Shown here: in pieces, positions 22,115 to 34,390 of the stretch | Layout: the number at the start of each line of letters is the position of its first letter | Numbering within the stretch: position 1 is the first letter of the stretch | Origin: Sorex araneus | Taxonomy: Eukaryota > Chordata > Mammalia > Eulipotyphla > Soricidae | Length of the DNA stretch: 64,000 bases | Direction of reading: 5' to 3' | Assembly: GCF_027595985.1 (NCBI RefSeq) | Contig: NC_073307.1 | Coordinates: forward strand, 121,127,678 to 121,191,677 | The notes under the pieces: generated by a model | What the model was told of the DNA's origin: nothing | The model's input: the letters and a program-made list of their open reading frames with translations, nothing else | Database searches by the model: none | Program-made: the position numbers and the translations under genes

Positions 22115-22395
22115 TAATATTTCGGTTTCAATATTACAACCACAAGGAGAGAGAGAGAAAGAGAGAGATAGAGAGAGAAAAAGAGAGAGAGGAAGAATGA
22201 GAGAAAGTAGAAAAGTGTCTGCCATAGAGGCAGACAGGGAGCCATGAGATGTGTGTGGGCATGATGTGAAAGAACCTGGAGACACTGGTTCTGTGAATTC
22301 TACACTGGTGGGCTGACGGATGTAGGAATACTGCATGACGGAAATCCATTCATGAGCGGCTTTGTAATGGTCTAAAAAATAAATAAAAGAAAAAA
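22115..22395 (+). mobile_element. L1 3' end fragment with (GA)n
   Basis: Plus-strand 3' UTR of an older L1 subfamily that begins in a GA-rich microsatellite and ends in an A-rich tail. The same insertion is present at 46790-47150, so it predates the duplication of units C and D. Confidence 0.8.
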
Positions 22396-22597
22396 AAACC
22401 CAAATGAGTGAGGGGAAATTTTAATAGCAAGGAAAATGGAATGACATGCATAAAAACTGCAGAATGGAACTGTCACCAGAGTAAGCATGCCAAAAATGAA
22501 ATATCTTTACTTATCCTTCTTCGTAAAGATTTTACACGTGAGAGTACTCATTATACATGTACAATGACTAGCTCTGCCTTCTTGTGAGCTTTAGAGA
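22396..22597. repeat. duplicon block
   Basis: Non-coding; matches 47110-47330. Confidence 0.65.
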
Positions 22598-22610
22598 TAA
22601 GAAACTCTAG

Positions 22611-24537
22611 AGAGGAATGTAGCTACCAGTAGATTAACCTATACCTGTGGGGAGAGTACATCAGCATCCTGATAGTGCCTTTAGAATTCCTGATACCCCA
22701 AAATTGCCAAAGTGTTTTTGCCAGACCCCGACAATGTGGAACCAAGTTTACCAAGAAATTAAATGGAGAAAAGCTAGGTATGGGGGAGCCACACCCATAA
22801 ACAACCTCTGGCTCAGCTATTCAAGTTCATTTATTGACTTATTTCAGAGGCCTATAGATTAATCTTGAAAGCAATGAAAAGTCGCAGTTAAGTTCGAACT
22901 CGCACATGGTTGAACAGATTGGGTTAAATCGGAGAGGTGACTTGGTGACCCGCCCGAGCAAAGCCCCCCGCAAACACTTACTTCCACTATCCAAAATCAG
23001 CACCATACCCGTGGCCTGAATTCACCATCTCAGGACAAACCTCACCAAGATATAATCTGCTGAAAATTCTGGTATGTGGTTTTGTGACTTAAATTTCCAG
23101 GCTTTCTCAGAGTTGGGGTGGGCTACCTCCCCCCAAATCCCAATACATATATATGGAAACATTGGCAATCACTCCCACGAACCAACTCCAGAGCTACCGT
23201 GTAAGCTCTACTACCACCTTGCTTCAGAGACCCCTAAATATTTCTCGAAAGAGATCAAAAGCTGCAGTTAAGCTCAGATCCGTAAAGGGCTGAAGAGACC
23301 AGGGTAAACAGGAGGGGGGCAGGTTGGCCTATGCCCGCGAAAGCAAAGCCACCGTCAGCCACTTCCAAAAATCACAATCCAAAATCACCGCCATACCCCT
23401 AGCCTGGCTCCACCATCTCAGGATGGACATCACCAAGATATAATCTGCTGAAAATTTTGTAATGTAGATCCTAGCACACCAACAGCCCTAGCCCAGAGAC
23501 ACAGCAGTAGTGAGTCCTGGAGGACACTGCAGAGCTGGAAATCTCTCTGGACCCCATACCGAGCCAATTTCTCCAGGGTACCCCAGATGGAGCAGGTGCA
23601 GTCCGCTGCCTACTCCAGATGGAAACCTCTGTGACCAAGAGCTTCCACAAGCAAGGCCCAGACATGCCGGTTCCAGGACCATTTGCCTCCCCGCACCCTC
23701 TTAGCACACCAACAACCCTGGCCCAGTGATACAACTGCAAGTCCCTGAAGAAACAGCAGCTAGAGATCGCTCTGGGCCCCATAGGGAGTCAATTTCACCA
23801 GGGCACCCCAGATAGAGCAGGTGCAGCCTCCTAGCCTACTCCAGATGAAATCCTGGTGACCACAAGCTTCCACAAACAAGGCCCCCACTATGCGGGTTCC
23901 AGGACTAAATCTCCAGGCAGCATTGTTGCAGAGAACTGGTGCTGTCTTTTCCCCGGATCCCTGCCTGCCCATTAGACTGGCTGTCAAGCCCATAATTTGC
24001 TCTGGGTGCCCTCTTAGCACACCAACAACTCTGTCCCAGATACTCCCAATTGAATCCCAAAATGGATTAGTGCCATACAGAGATGTCTCTGGAACCCAAC
24101 CATATGCACCCTAGAAATTGACATTTACAATCATGGCCATGCAAGTTATCATGATATTCAAAATGAGCAACAGAAAAAAAATTATCTAGCATCTGCCCCT
24201 GGAAGGTTGGCTGAAATGGTAGTGGGAAAATTGGAGCAAGACATTATGCCCCAATTTAGATAAGAGAGAATTTGGGAAATTATCTGCCATAGAGGCAGGT
24301 GATGACTGGGATTTGTAGGCGGGGTGGGGATATATAGGACATTGGCAGTGGAAAATATGCTGGTGGAGGGATGGGTGTTTTATCATTATATGGCTGAATC
24401 TCAAACATGAAAGCTTTATAACTATCTCACAGTGACACAATAAAATAAACAAAAAGTAATGTGGACTTCATGTCTAATTCAATCAGATTAATCAATAGCT
24501 GAACGAAGAGCAGTACTCCTACATGATTGAAAAAAGG
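22611..24537 (+). mobile_element. composite retroelement: tandem monomers joined to an L1 3' end
   Basis: A 1.9-kb insertion flanked by an imperfect 13-bp duplication (TAAGAAACTCTAG at 22598-22610, TAAGAGACTCCAG at 24538-24550). The first part has tandem units with a period near 380-388 bp ('gcagttaag' at 22884 and 23264; 'tcaccaag' at 23042 and 23430). A second set of partial repeats starts 'tagcacaccaaca' (23472, 23702, 24015). From about 24200 it is an L1 3' UTR (plus) ending in an A-rich run at about 24440. About 70 bp then follow before a second short A-run (24530-24535). No ORF1 or ORF2 lies between. The monomers resemble L1 5' promoter repeats; it may be an internally deleted L1. Confidence 0.7.
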
Positions 24538-24550
24538 TAAGAGACTCCAG

Positions 24551-24800
24551 TAGGTATCTGCTAATTCTAAAGGATATTGTTTATCATGATAAATAAACAC
24601 TCAATGAAATTTTAATATTTCAGTATGGGAAAAGGCATGTAATTAATGGAGAGAGGAAGCAGTGGGGGGCTGAATTAGTGACTTCATTATTTATTTAATA
24701 CTGGTGCATATGAAAGTTTAGAAGAGGGATGAAATTTGCAGTTTTTTAGTATGCATTTCTATAGAGGATTCTTTGAGGAACCGGTTAGAATATTAATTTT
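24551..24800. repeat. duplicon block
   Basis: Non-coding; matches 47330-47570. Confidence 0.65.
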
Positions 24801-24975
24801 TTGTTTTGTTTTATGTCTCTGGCATCCTTGGTGATTTTCATGGGTTATAACCGGTTATATATGCAGAAATGACTCCTCTACATGCTTGGGGGATCATATG
24901 GGATCCTGAGAATAGAGCCCAGGCTGGCCCCATGCAAGGTGAATTACCGACTGCTGTACTATCACTGGGCCCCAT
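24800..24975 (-). repeat. old short SINE
   Basis: Minus-strand degenerate short SINE, shared with 47561-47756, so it was inserted before units C and D split. Confidence 0.65.
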
Positions 24976-27227
24976 GGAGACTGGTTATGGGTAACATGCC
25001 TTTTACCAGAGTGACTTGTGATGTAAGCACAAATGCTCATTTGAACTTCAATTTGGGAAAAGCTGAAAAATCAAGTGAAGAAGAGCTGCTGGTTTAGTTC
25101 TAGTCAAGAAAAAATTCTCTCTTTGGGTTTTCTCAAAAATAAATTGAGTTAACAGATCAAAACTGGTGACTCTGAGAGGCTGACAGGAGGCAGAGTAGAG
25201 GGCCTTTTTGGTCATGGGATGACACTGAAATCCAGCAGTGGGTGTGCTGAGTGAGTGACCTATGTAAAGGTATAAAATTAAGCCTTGAATTTTATATCTA
25301 AGTAACTGAATCCATTCAAAACTAATGTAAAAAGAATGAAAATGTTAAGAAAGTACTATCATTTCCATATAGAGAAAAGAGAATGGAAGCACAAAGGGTT
25401 TGAGTGGTAGATACCTGATTGCTCAAATACAATTGGTGTAGCGCTGTTCTGAATATACAGGTCTGGGTCAGTTGTTTTTCCTTTCCCAACTGTACCGATC
25501 CACTTGTAGAATGGAATGGTGCCTACTTAAAGAGAAGGGAGAGAAAGATGCCAGTAATTTTATATAGATCCCAGGAGGAATATAATGATTTGGGAGGTTT
25601 ATTTTATACCCTGAGTTATACAATTTCAAATGTTAAAGATATTTTGAAAACTACTGAGAAAGTGTTTACCATTTAAAATAAATAAAGTTTTTTTTCTAGC
25701 TTGATAATAAAATTACTGTCTGATTTCATGGATTAAATATTCTAGCACCACACATGCACTGTGGTCTCACTTTTCTCCATCTTTGTTCCAGTGTCCCAAT
25801 CCCTCTGTTTTTCCTTCCATTATCTTCTCAGCATCATAGTTTTTCCACTGATGTCCAGTTATCAGCTTCTGACAGTCTTGGAGATTTGTTATTCCCTTAC
25901 ATTATTTCTTTATAAGAGACTCTCTATTCTATATATGTCTTTTATTTTTAATGTCATTACAAAAATATCAATCCACATAGCAAGCAATGAATTGGATGTT
26001 TTTTGAAGCCCCCCAAGAACAATGCTCAGAGGCACAAATCCCTTGCTACTAGGAAAGGAGAACCATGTTCTAAAAAGCAGAAAGCGTAAATAGTTTGAGG
26101 ACAACCTCCCCTGAACAAGTCATACAATGAACGGAGGACGTGATTTCTCATAAAAATGAGACGTGAAAAAATCAAAGGACAGCCATTTGAAATACTTTCT
26201 CCCTGACAGTCTGTGAGTTTGAAGTGACACAGGTAGGCAGTGAGCAAGACAAAACATCCTACCTGCTGGAATATCTCATTGTCTCCTGACTTTCTGTTTT
26301 TTTCTTGGAGTATTCACAGTGCTCTGATTTTGAGGTTCATAGATGTGTCTTACAATTAGAAAACAGCAGTGACTTTGGAAATAAGTTTGATAAATTTACC
26401 TGCTTTGCATTCTTCCTTTATGTGGCAAGCTGACTTCTGTTGGCAGAAGAGTCTAAAAATTCACCTTTGTTTGAAACCCTTCTCTGACCAACAAAAGACC
26501 CTTTGAAAAAAGTGGATGTTAGTGAGAAGGAGGCTTATCAAATATCCCAGGTTCTTCTTTGAGTTCCTGTTCCAAGACCTGCTGTCAACTGTGAGCACAG
26601 TTTATTTGGTGTCATGACCACTCTGGGGATATGACATTAGATCTAACCCCTATCTCAGCTGTATTTCTCCACTGAAGTTCATGTCCCTGATAGTCCTTCT
26701 TGTGGATTCTCTCACTGATAGCTCTGTGCCTGGGAAGCACACAGAGCAATGTCAGTTGAGTTTGTGAAGATTTTTAATTAGGTATAAAGTGCAAATTCCT
26801 TATCTGAGACTCAGACTCTACCTGGCTCACTTAAATTTTTTTTGTTATTATGGCAATAAATTACTAGCTTCAATTTTTCTTACAATTGGCTGCAGAAGTT
26901 TATCAACTCATATAATATCTACTGATCTCATCTTTGGTAGCACCATTCTGTTTCATCTTTGCATCTAAATCCTTTTGCCATGATTATTGATTTGAATAAT
27001 TGGCATATGTGTTTTCACCTGTCAGTTTGAACTAGAGAAACATTTTATTGATATAAGTTTTTAGAATATGACAGTAAATTTAGAGTTTTTCAGATTTATA
27101 ATTAAACTTAGTTGTTGATAATTTGCTAATACTCTAAAGAAAAATTGAATAATATGCAAAATCAACCAAATATGGCTAATTAGAAACAGTGCAAAGTCAT
27201 CATTTTCAATGGCTTAAATGTCAATTT
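24976..27227. repeat. duplicon block with P (25120-25330) and Q (26230-26750)
   Basis: Non-coding. Continuous match to 47757-51420, without the SINE and L1 insertions found there. No gene is seen; the short frames differ between copies. Confidence 0.7.
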
Positions 27228-27240
27228 AAATCACTCACAA

Positions 27241-27665
27241 TTACCAGGAGGTTGTCTCCATGGCTTGGAGGCTGGTCTCTCATTCTGGGCAACTCAGAGA
27301 AGGGAACACCAAGTAAAATGTGGTTGGAGGTCATGTGGGGGCAAGATGATGCAGGCCGAATATAGACTAGAGACTGAACACAATGGCCACTCAACACCTT
27401 TACTGCAAACCACAACACCTAATCAGAGAGAGAGAGAACAAAAGGGAATACCCTGCCATAGTGGCAGTGTGGGGTGGGGGGAGACGGGACTGGGGAGGGG
27501 GGGAGGGATGTTGGGTTTATTGGTGGTGGAGAATGGGCACTGGTGAAGGGATGGGTTATCGAACTTTGTAAGGGAGAAACATGAGCACAAAAATGTATAA
27601 ATCTGTAACTGTACCCTCACGTTGACTCACTAATTAAAAATAAACTATTATTTAAAAAAATAAAT
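27241..27665 (+). mobile_element. L1 3' end fragment with TSD
   Basis: Plus-strand young L1 3' UTR. The 13-bp TSD AAATCACTCACAA lies at 27228-27240 and 27666-27678. It is absent at the equivalent place near 51430. Confidence 0.93.
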
Positions 27666-27678
27666 AAATCACTCACAA

Positions 27679-28278
27679 CTGTATTTTTCCCCTGAAGAAT
27701 AAAAATGCAAAACATTTTTTGTCAGATGTGGTGAAAGTGTGGGTTGAAACATTCTCTCACATTTTTGACAGAAGTAAAATTTCACAGAATCTGCAAGCAG
27801 GGCCATTTAAAATATGTATAAGGACATATAAATATCATTCATTTTGCTCCCTTACTTTCTTACGTAGTAAATGATTTACAGTGATGTTTGTGCACATGCT
27901 ATACATAATGCTGAGTTTACATATATAGAATTCTTTGCTGTATTATCACCAAAAGTCAAAGTGCTCAATACACAGAATCAATTGCAATGTATATGAAAAC
28001 CAGCACTTCTGTAGCTGTATAAAAATTGTAATATTTTGATTTGGAATGGTTTCTAAGTTAGCACTCTTTTTTTAAACATCTGTGAATCATGCACATTAAG
28101 GAATATCATAACTGCAACATCAAAAAAACTCATAAAACTCAGTACCATAAAGACATTTAACCCAATGCCCAAGACGAGGAGCTGAATAGACTTCTTCAAA
28201 GAGTACCTACCCATTACTAGTAGGAATAGCAGACAAGAAACTCTCTTCACTCTTACCTGTAACACCATAGCTCATAGT
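27679..28278. repeat. duplicon block
   Basis: Non-coding. It matches 51435-51795 and, after the large L1 insertion there, 56670-56880; also 33840-34330 more distantly. Confidence 0.7.
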
Positions 28279-28513
28279 ACCATAGTCTGGTTGTTCATTG
28301 ATTTGCTCCAGTGGGCACCAGTAACGTCTTCATTGTGAGACTTGTTACTGTTTTTGACATTTAGAATATGACATGAGTAGCTTGTCAGACTCTGCCATGT
28401 GGGTGGGATACTCCTGCTAGCTTACTGGCTCTCCAAGAGGGACAGAGGAATGGAATACAGGTCAGCCGTGTGCAAGGCAAACACCCTACCCGCTGTGCTA
28501 TCGCTCCAGCCCT
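28279..28513 (-). repeat. SOR-type SINE, full length
   Basis: Minus-strand copy with tail at the left, 'gtgctatcgctccagccc' head at the right end. Confidence 0.9.
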
Positions 28514-28659
28514 CACAACAAGCAATAAAAAGTGAATTATCTATAATCTGCCCTTTTCACAGGTTTGAGTTGTTGCAGGAAAATTCAAAAAATTGTTTGT
28601 GAGAAGGGGAAGGTATAATGGTAATGTAATTACAATATTGAATGTAATCCATTATTGTG

Positions 28660-29038
28660 AACAAGTTTATGAAAATTTAAAGACAGAAGAAGGAGACAGA
28701 GAAACACAAGAAGACAGGAAAGACAGAGTAGGAGACACACAAGAGGACACAGAAGAACAGAGAAGACACAGAAGCAGAGACAGAGAGAGGTCAGAAGAGA
28801 CCAGAGGAGAGAGTACAGAGACAGAGACAGACAGACAGACAGAAGAGAGCACAGCGGCACACACAGAAGCAGAGCAGAGGAGCCATTCGGATCTAGTCCT
28901 TACACAGCGGCTCAAGAACACCGAATGTGAGCGGCACGTGCGAGAGAGAGCTGCCCCTAGTGCCCGCGAACAACAGAACAACACGACACATCATTGTATT
29001 TCCCCATCCTGCGCATGCCGCCATTGTGATTTTTTACA
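28660..29038 (+). mobile_element. LTR remnant related to the solo LTR at 20785
   Basis: The 3' part of an LTR: a GA-rich section (28680-28850), then a stretch matching the R/U5 end of the LTR at about 21715-21828 ('caccgaa..gagcgg..' context), ending TTTTTTACA. No left end or target duplication was found. The 155-residue open frame across it is low-complexity GA-repeat translation. Confidence 0.55.
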
Positions 29039-29989
29039 GCGTACCAATGATAATTTTTAAGTAAACTAGAAATAGATAAAAGTTTTTTTAATCAAATGTT
29101 AAAGTTTCTATGTGAACAATATAGCTCTGAGAACAAAAAGAAAAGAGCAGACATACCGTAGTCTGACTTCAGACTACAGTACAAAGGTAGCAATTAAAAC
29201 ATAATGGTACTGGAGCAAAATAACACACAGACCAATAAAATAAAATTAAGCCCCAGAAGATACATATTTATGCACTTGTGTAGCAACTAATTTTTACTAA
29301 TAGATTTTAAAAATTAGATATTATGGTACTAGATATACATAGTTATTCTTAGCTGAGTTTTAGGCATGCACTGTTTTAACAATTCCACCACCAGGGCTGA
29401 CTTTCCTCCACCAATGAACCTAGGTGTTCTCCCAACCCCATGTCTGCCTTTTTGATGCGCACATTTCTAAAGTTGATTGTGGAGTTTCAATTTCATACTT
29501 AAAGTATTGTTGGCTCTGTAATATAGACATATACTTATATCCATTCCATCTCTACACTACCATTGTTCTCAAAGCTCCTGAACCTTGCTCCTATAACTTC
29601 CTTTAGACTTAGCTTTTTAATTTCTTCCTTTTCCTATCCTCATTTCTATATTCAGTGTTTGGAGTGGTCTGGGTATCCATGCTGAGAGAACAGATATCCC
29701 TTCTATTTTGTTATGTAGATCACAGATAAGTGATTGAATCTTGTATTTGTCCTGCTATCACTCACTTCACTTACATGATATTCTCCGGTTCTACCCAAGT
29801 TGCAAAAAAGATGAATTTTTTCATCCCTTGCAGCTGCTGTATATAAGTTGTATGTATAATATATCTTATTTTCATTAAACTTTCTTCTGTTTTTGGACAG
29901 TTGGGTAATTCCTCATTCTAATTATTGTGCTGAGACTGTTATGAATAATGGTGAGCATATGTCCTCTTGAATGAATGTTTTGTCCTGGG

Positions 29990-30049
<60 letters not shown>

Positions 30050-30857
30050 CCAAGAAGTGGAGCTGTTTGATCCTATGGCAACTCTTTCTCCCTCTCTTTA
30101 TTTTAGGCCATACTTAATTGTTTTCAGGGCTTCCTCTTGCTCTGTCCTCATAGATCACTCCTGCCAGGATTGGGGGAGCATATAGGATACCAGAAATTGA
30201 ACCCAAATTGTCTGGCTCTCTACCCACTGCACTATTGTTTCTATCCCATGCTAACTCTATATGTAATTCTCTTAGAAATCTCCATATTGTTTTCTCATAT
30301 GCTTGCACTAGCTGAAACCACAGAAGAGAGTTAATTTTTCACCAGATACCCACCAGCAGAAGCAGATATTGTTTCCAGCTTTTGTTTAATTTTGGTTTTT
30401 GTTACTGATGTGTGCTAGTCACATGGGTTTCAGATGATATCTCATTGCCATATTCATTTGTATTTCTCTGATATTAAGTGATGATCAACAGTTTTTTTCT
30501 TGTCTACTGCCTGTTTCCTTCACAAAACTGCCTGATCGAAAAACTTCTCTCTCCATTTTTAGATAGAGCTTTTGAATTATCTTCTGTTGTTGATCTTTGT
30601 GTTGTATCTCAGATAGGAATTCTTTATCTGATGTGTTGAATGCAAATATTTCCCCTTTTTCTGTTGATATCTATTTGTTTTAGCCTGTGTTTCCTTAGAT
30701 GTGCATAAGTGTTTGAGAATGATGAAGTCCCAGTTAGGCATTAAATCTCTCCTTGTTCTTGAGGCCTTGGTGGTCAGGTGAGAAGAGGAAAAGTACAAAT
30801 ACATTTAGATGTATCAGGTGATGTCCTGTCTATTAATGTCACTGAAAATTAATGTCA
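29039..30857. repeat. block R of a gene-less duplicon unit
   Basis: Non-coding. It matches 59950-62000. It contains a GATA microsatellite (29991-30050) and an old minus-strand short SINE (about 30085-30255, shared with 60795-60955). After about 30735 the sequence jumps straight to the block that lies several kb upstream of receptor loci elsewhere, so no receptor lies here. Confidence 0.7.
29991..30050 (+). repeat. (GATA)n microsatellite
   Basis: About 15 perfect tetranucleotide units. The matching site near 60739 has about three, so the array grew after duplication. Confidence 0.98.
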
Positions 30858-31740
30858 GATAGATGATCGGCAACTACACCAACTCTGCTTCACTGATGAC
30901 ATCGTTCTAATAACACCAATCATTAGCCAAGTGGCATGAATGCCGACCATCTTCGACATTGAGTGTGGAAAGGTCAGGCTGCAGGTGAATCTCACAAAGA
31001 CATTGTTCATGAAAAATGGACTAGTTCCTGATGTTCCATTTTCCCTCAATGGAACGAACATCTCTAAATGCAACAGTTACTCAAAAGATACTCAACAGTG
31101 TATCTAGTTTGAGAACTCAACATGACAAACTATCTGGCATCTGAACTACACAGAAGGAAGAGCGGTGTGGAACACTTTCAAGAGAGTCAAAGAAATAGTT
31201 AAGAGCACGAATAACCTTCGGCTCCAGGCATATCTTTTTGGCTACAGCATTCTTCCTGCACTGACATTTGCCTTAGACACCTGGGCCTTACACAAACAGG
31301 ATGAGAACGCTATTCGGGTATCCCAAAGAGGATTCAAAAGAGCTATGCTTGGAGCATCATGCTTGACTCAAGTGAGAGAAAGAATCTGGAGTTCTGTCCT
31401 CCACCGACTATTGAGAATCAGGGACATTGTATCATTTGCCAAGGAGTAGAAAATCAGATGGGCCGGACACATAATGCAATCTGAAGACAACCACTGGACT
31501 AGAGTCATCACCAACTGGATTCCACAGAGCATCAAAAGACAGCATGGCCATGCACCTTCGAGATGGTCAGACTTCTTCGTCAAGAACCTGAACAAATGGT
31601 TTGATGCTCTTTGTGTTTCTGGAGCGAGCAGACGCCATTGAGCTACACTACCACACAACAGGGAAGAATGGAGACGTTACTGGTGCCCAGTTAAGCAAAT
31701 CGATGAGTAACAGGATGTCAAGTGATCAAGTGATCAAGTG
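30858..31740 (+). mobile_element. RTE-clade LINE, 3' part
   Basis: Plus-strand fragment reaching back to the reverse-transcriptase active site (CFTDDIVLIT in place of the usual FADD box, about 30885-30915). Then come the SLNGTNIS segment, a long piece 31165-31449 with LPALTFALDTWALHKQDENAI, the RWAGHIMQ region after a stop at 31447-31449, and a WSDFFVKNLN region. It ends in (GATCAAGT)n instead of poly(A). The motif order fits the RTE clade. Frame breaks make it dead. Confidence 0.85.
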
Positions 31741-34390
31741 AAAAGTACTTGTCTTGGTGTCTCCTGAAAAATTCTTAGAAACTGGAACCTAATTCATGTT
31801 TATTGTAGCATTTAATGTGCATAACTGTAATATCCACACGTACCACTAATTTCTATTCATGTAATGGCCTCATAAGCATGAAGAAGATAAATGTTAATGA
31901 GAATAAATGATTCTCCTGGGATACAGGTTGGCCAGTTTAGGCCCTGATCCTGGCTCTCTCTATATACAATTTTCACTGTTTTCTGCCACATAATTTATCA
32001 GGAGAGGAGCTCCCATCAAATATCTCTGAAAGGGGCTATTTCTGAGGAAGTATCAGGGTTGTGGAGACTGCAGTTACTCACTATTTACAATCTCGTCAGA
32101 ACTATATTTTTCTGAGGTTTGGGAACAGGTTTTCTTGATTCTGGATTATATCAGGCAATTGGGCCCTCTCATAATTGGATGCCTGCTCTGAGGAGGTCAG
32201 ATAAGTCACCGAGTCATGAGTTCTGCCTTTCTTTACTTCCAATGGGCTAACTGCTACATGCCAGAGAGGACCATGTAGTGTTAATGCAATTCTTTTGATA
32301 TTTTTATAGGAAAATTCACGATGGAAGGCAAGTGGCATGTCATGTTTCATGTCATTTTTTATTGTAGTTCTTATAAAACACATTTGTTATTCTATGTTCT
32401 AAAATCAAAATAATGAACACAAAGTAATTCTAAATATCTGCCTATCATCATCGAATAAATTTCAGGTTATACTGACAATGAGTTATCATAAAAGTCAGAA
32501 ATCATTCCAAAGAAGTTATACTTATGGTGATATGACAATCAGAAGAGGAAAGCAAACAATTTGATGGAATGTAGTGAATAAGAGATTTATCACCCAGAGA
32601 AAGTCCCAGAAACTACCTTCTGTGAGCATGCTAAAGATTTCTCTGCCTTTGTCACTATATCTCATTTGCATATTCTCCATTGATTATGCATCTAGGAGGA
32701 AATATATCTGGGATCAATGATAAAATCCCATTTCCTTTGACTCTAGTGCATTCAGGAAAATGAGAAGTGAAAAAACTGTGAGGACAGCCATTGGAAGTAC
32801 TGTCTCCCTGCCAGTCTGTGAGTTTGCAGGGACACAGGTAGGCAGAGAGCCTGGCAAAAACCCTACACACTGTACTTTCTCCCTTGCCCCTGAACATCTG
32901 TGTTGCTGCACACATGTGACTCCCAGTTGTATGTGCCTTAGCACAAAAACACAGCAGTTGCTTTGAAGTAAACTTGATACATTTACTTTGCGTTCTTCTT
33001 TTAGGTTGCAAGCTGACTTCTGTTGACTGGAAGTGTCTACAGATTCTCCTTTGTTTTGATCCCTTCTCTGTCCCCTGCAGAAGAACACTTGGAAGGAATG
33101 GAAATTGGTGGGGATGTTGGCTCCTTAAGTTTCCCACAATTTCCTGTGAGTTCCTGTTCAGAGACCTGCTGTCAAACGAGACCACATGTCTTTGGTGTCA
33201 TGAGCACTCTGGGGATGGCTTAAAGTTAGGTCTGAGGAAACCTCCATCTCAGTCTGTGCATCTCCATCCCCACAGGGTATACTTACCTGCTAGTGGTTCT
33301 TGTGGATTCTCTCATTGACAGTCATGTGCCAGGGCAGCAACAAATTAAAGGAAGTTGGTTGTGAAGATTTTCAATTAGCAATAAAGCACACATTCTTTAT
33401 CTGATATTCAGTCTCTCTCTGGGTTGTTAAATTTTGCATTATCAGAACAACAATTCATGTATTTTCTTTACAATTTTCCTTTTAATTCAACACCGACGTT
33501 TGTCATCTCATATGTAATCTAATGGTCATTATTACATAATTTGCAGTTTGGTTCACTTTTGCACCTAAATACTTTTGCTATGATTTCCCATGATTTAAGT
33601 AACATATTCTTCTTTTTGTTTGCCACTAGAACCAGGGAATCATTTTTATTCATGTATAAGATCTTAATGTATGGCAGGAGATTTTGAATTTTTCAGATTT
33701 GTAATTACATTTAATTTTAAATATTATACGAATATTCTCAAGGAAAGTTGAATATGCAGAACAAACCAAGTGTGGGCACCAGAAATGGTACACAAATCTC
33801 AATTTTTAATGATTTAAATATAAATTAAAATCACTTATGTATACATATTCACTGAGATAAAAGTGCAGATCATATCTTCATGAGCTATGGTAACACCGTG
33901 GGAGAAGGCATTCCCAGATATTTTTGATGGATGTGAAATTTCAAAAAATCAGCAAGCAGGGCCATTTCAAATATTTATAATGATATATCAATGTCATACA
34001 TTTTCCTATATTTTTTGATGTAGTATTTATTTACAGAGATGCTAGCGCCTGTGCCAAGTAAATAATACAAAGTTCAACATATAGAAATATTTGTATTCTT
34101 ATCACCAAAGGTAAATCTGTCCAACACACTGAATAAATTGCAATCCATAATAACAGTAAGCTCCAGTCCAACTATGTGAAAATTATAATACATTGATTTG
34201 GAAAGGTTTCTAAGTAAATTCTCTACTTAGTTAAAAGTGTGTCAACCATACAAATAAGAAGTTGATAAAAAAAAGATGTACAAATTTTATAAAACTCAAT
34301 ATAAAAAACACAGTGAGTCCAATCCCAAATTTGAAGAGTTGAATAGACTCTTTCAAAGAGTAATAACAATTTTCGAAAAAACAGAAAATA
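31741..34390. repeat. duplicon block with Q (32810-33330), gene-less unit
   Basis: Non-coding. It matches 62060-64000 closely and 10230-12000, 50090-51700 more distantly. The longest frame (32655-33185, minus) overlaps an old tRNA-derived SINE and is not kept in other copies, so no gene is called. Confidence 0.7.

Noticed and set aside
23471-24114. Several frames of 64-103 residues suggesting a repeat-containing gene
   Set aside because: They arise from tandem repeats in the composite retroelement and change frame between units.
28593-29060. 155-residue frame rich in Arg, Glu, Thr
   Set aside because: Translation of a GA-rich simple repeat inside an LTR remnant; no conserved domain and no homologue in the window.
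32655-33185. 176-residue minus-strand frame overlapping block Q
   Set aside because: Six copies of this block exist; partial frames at 10459, 26026 and 50326 are broken at different places and part of the frame is an old SINE.
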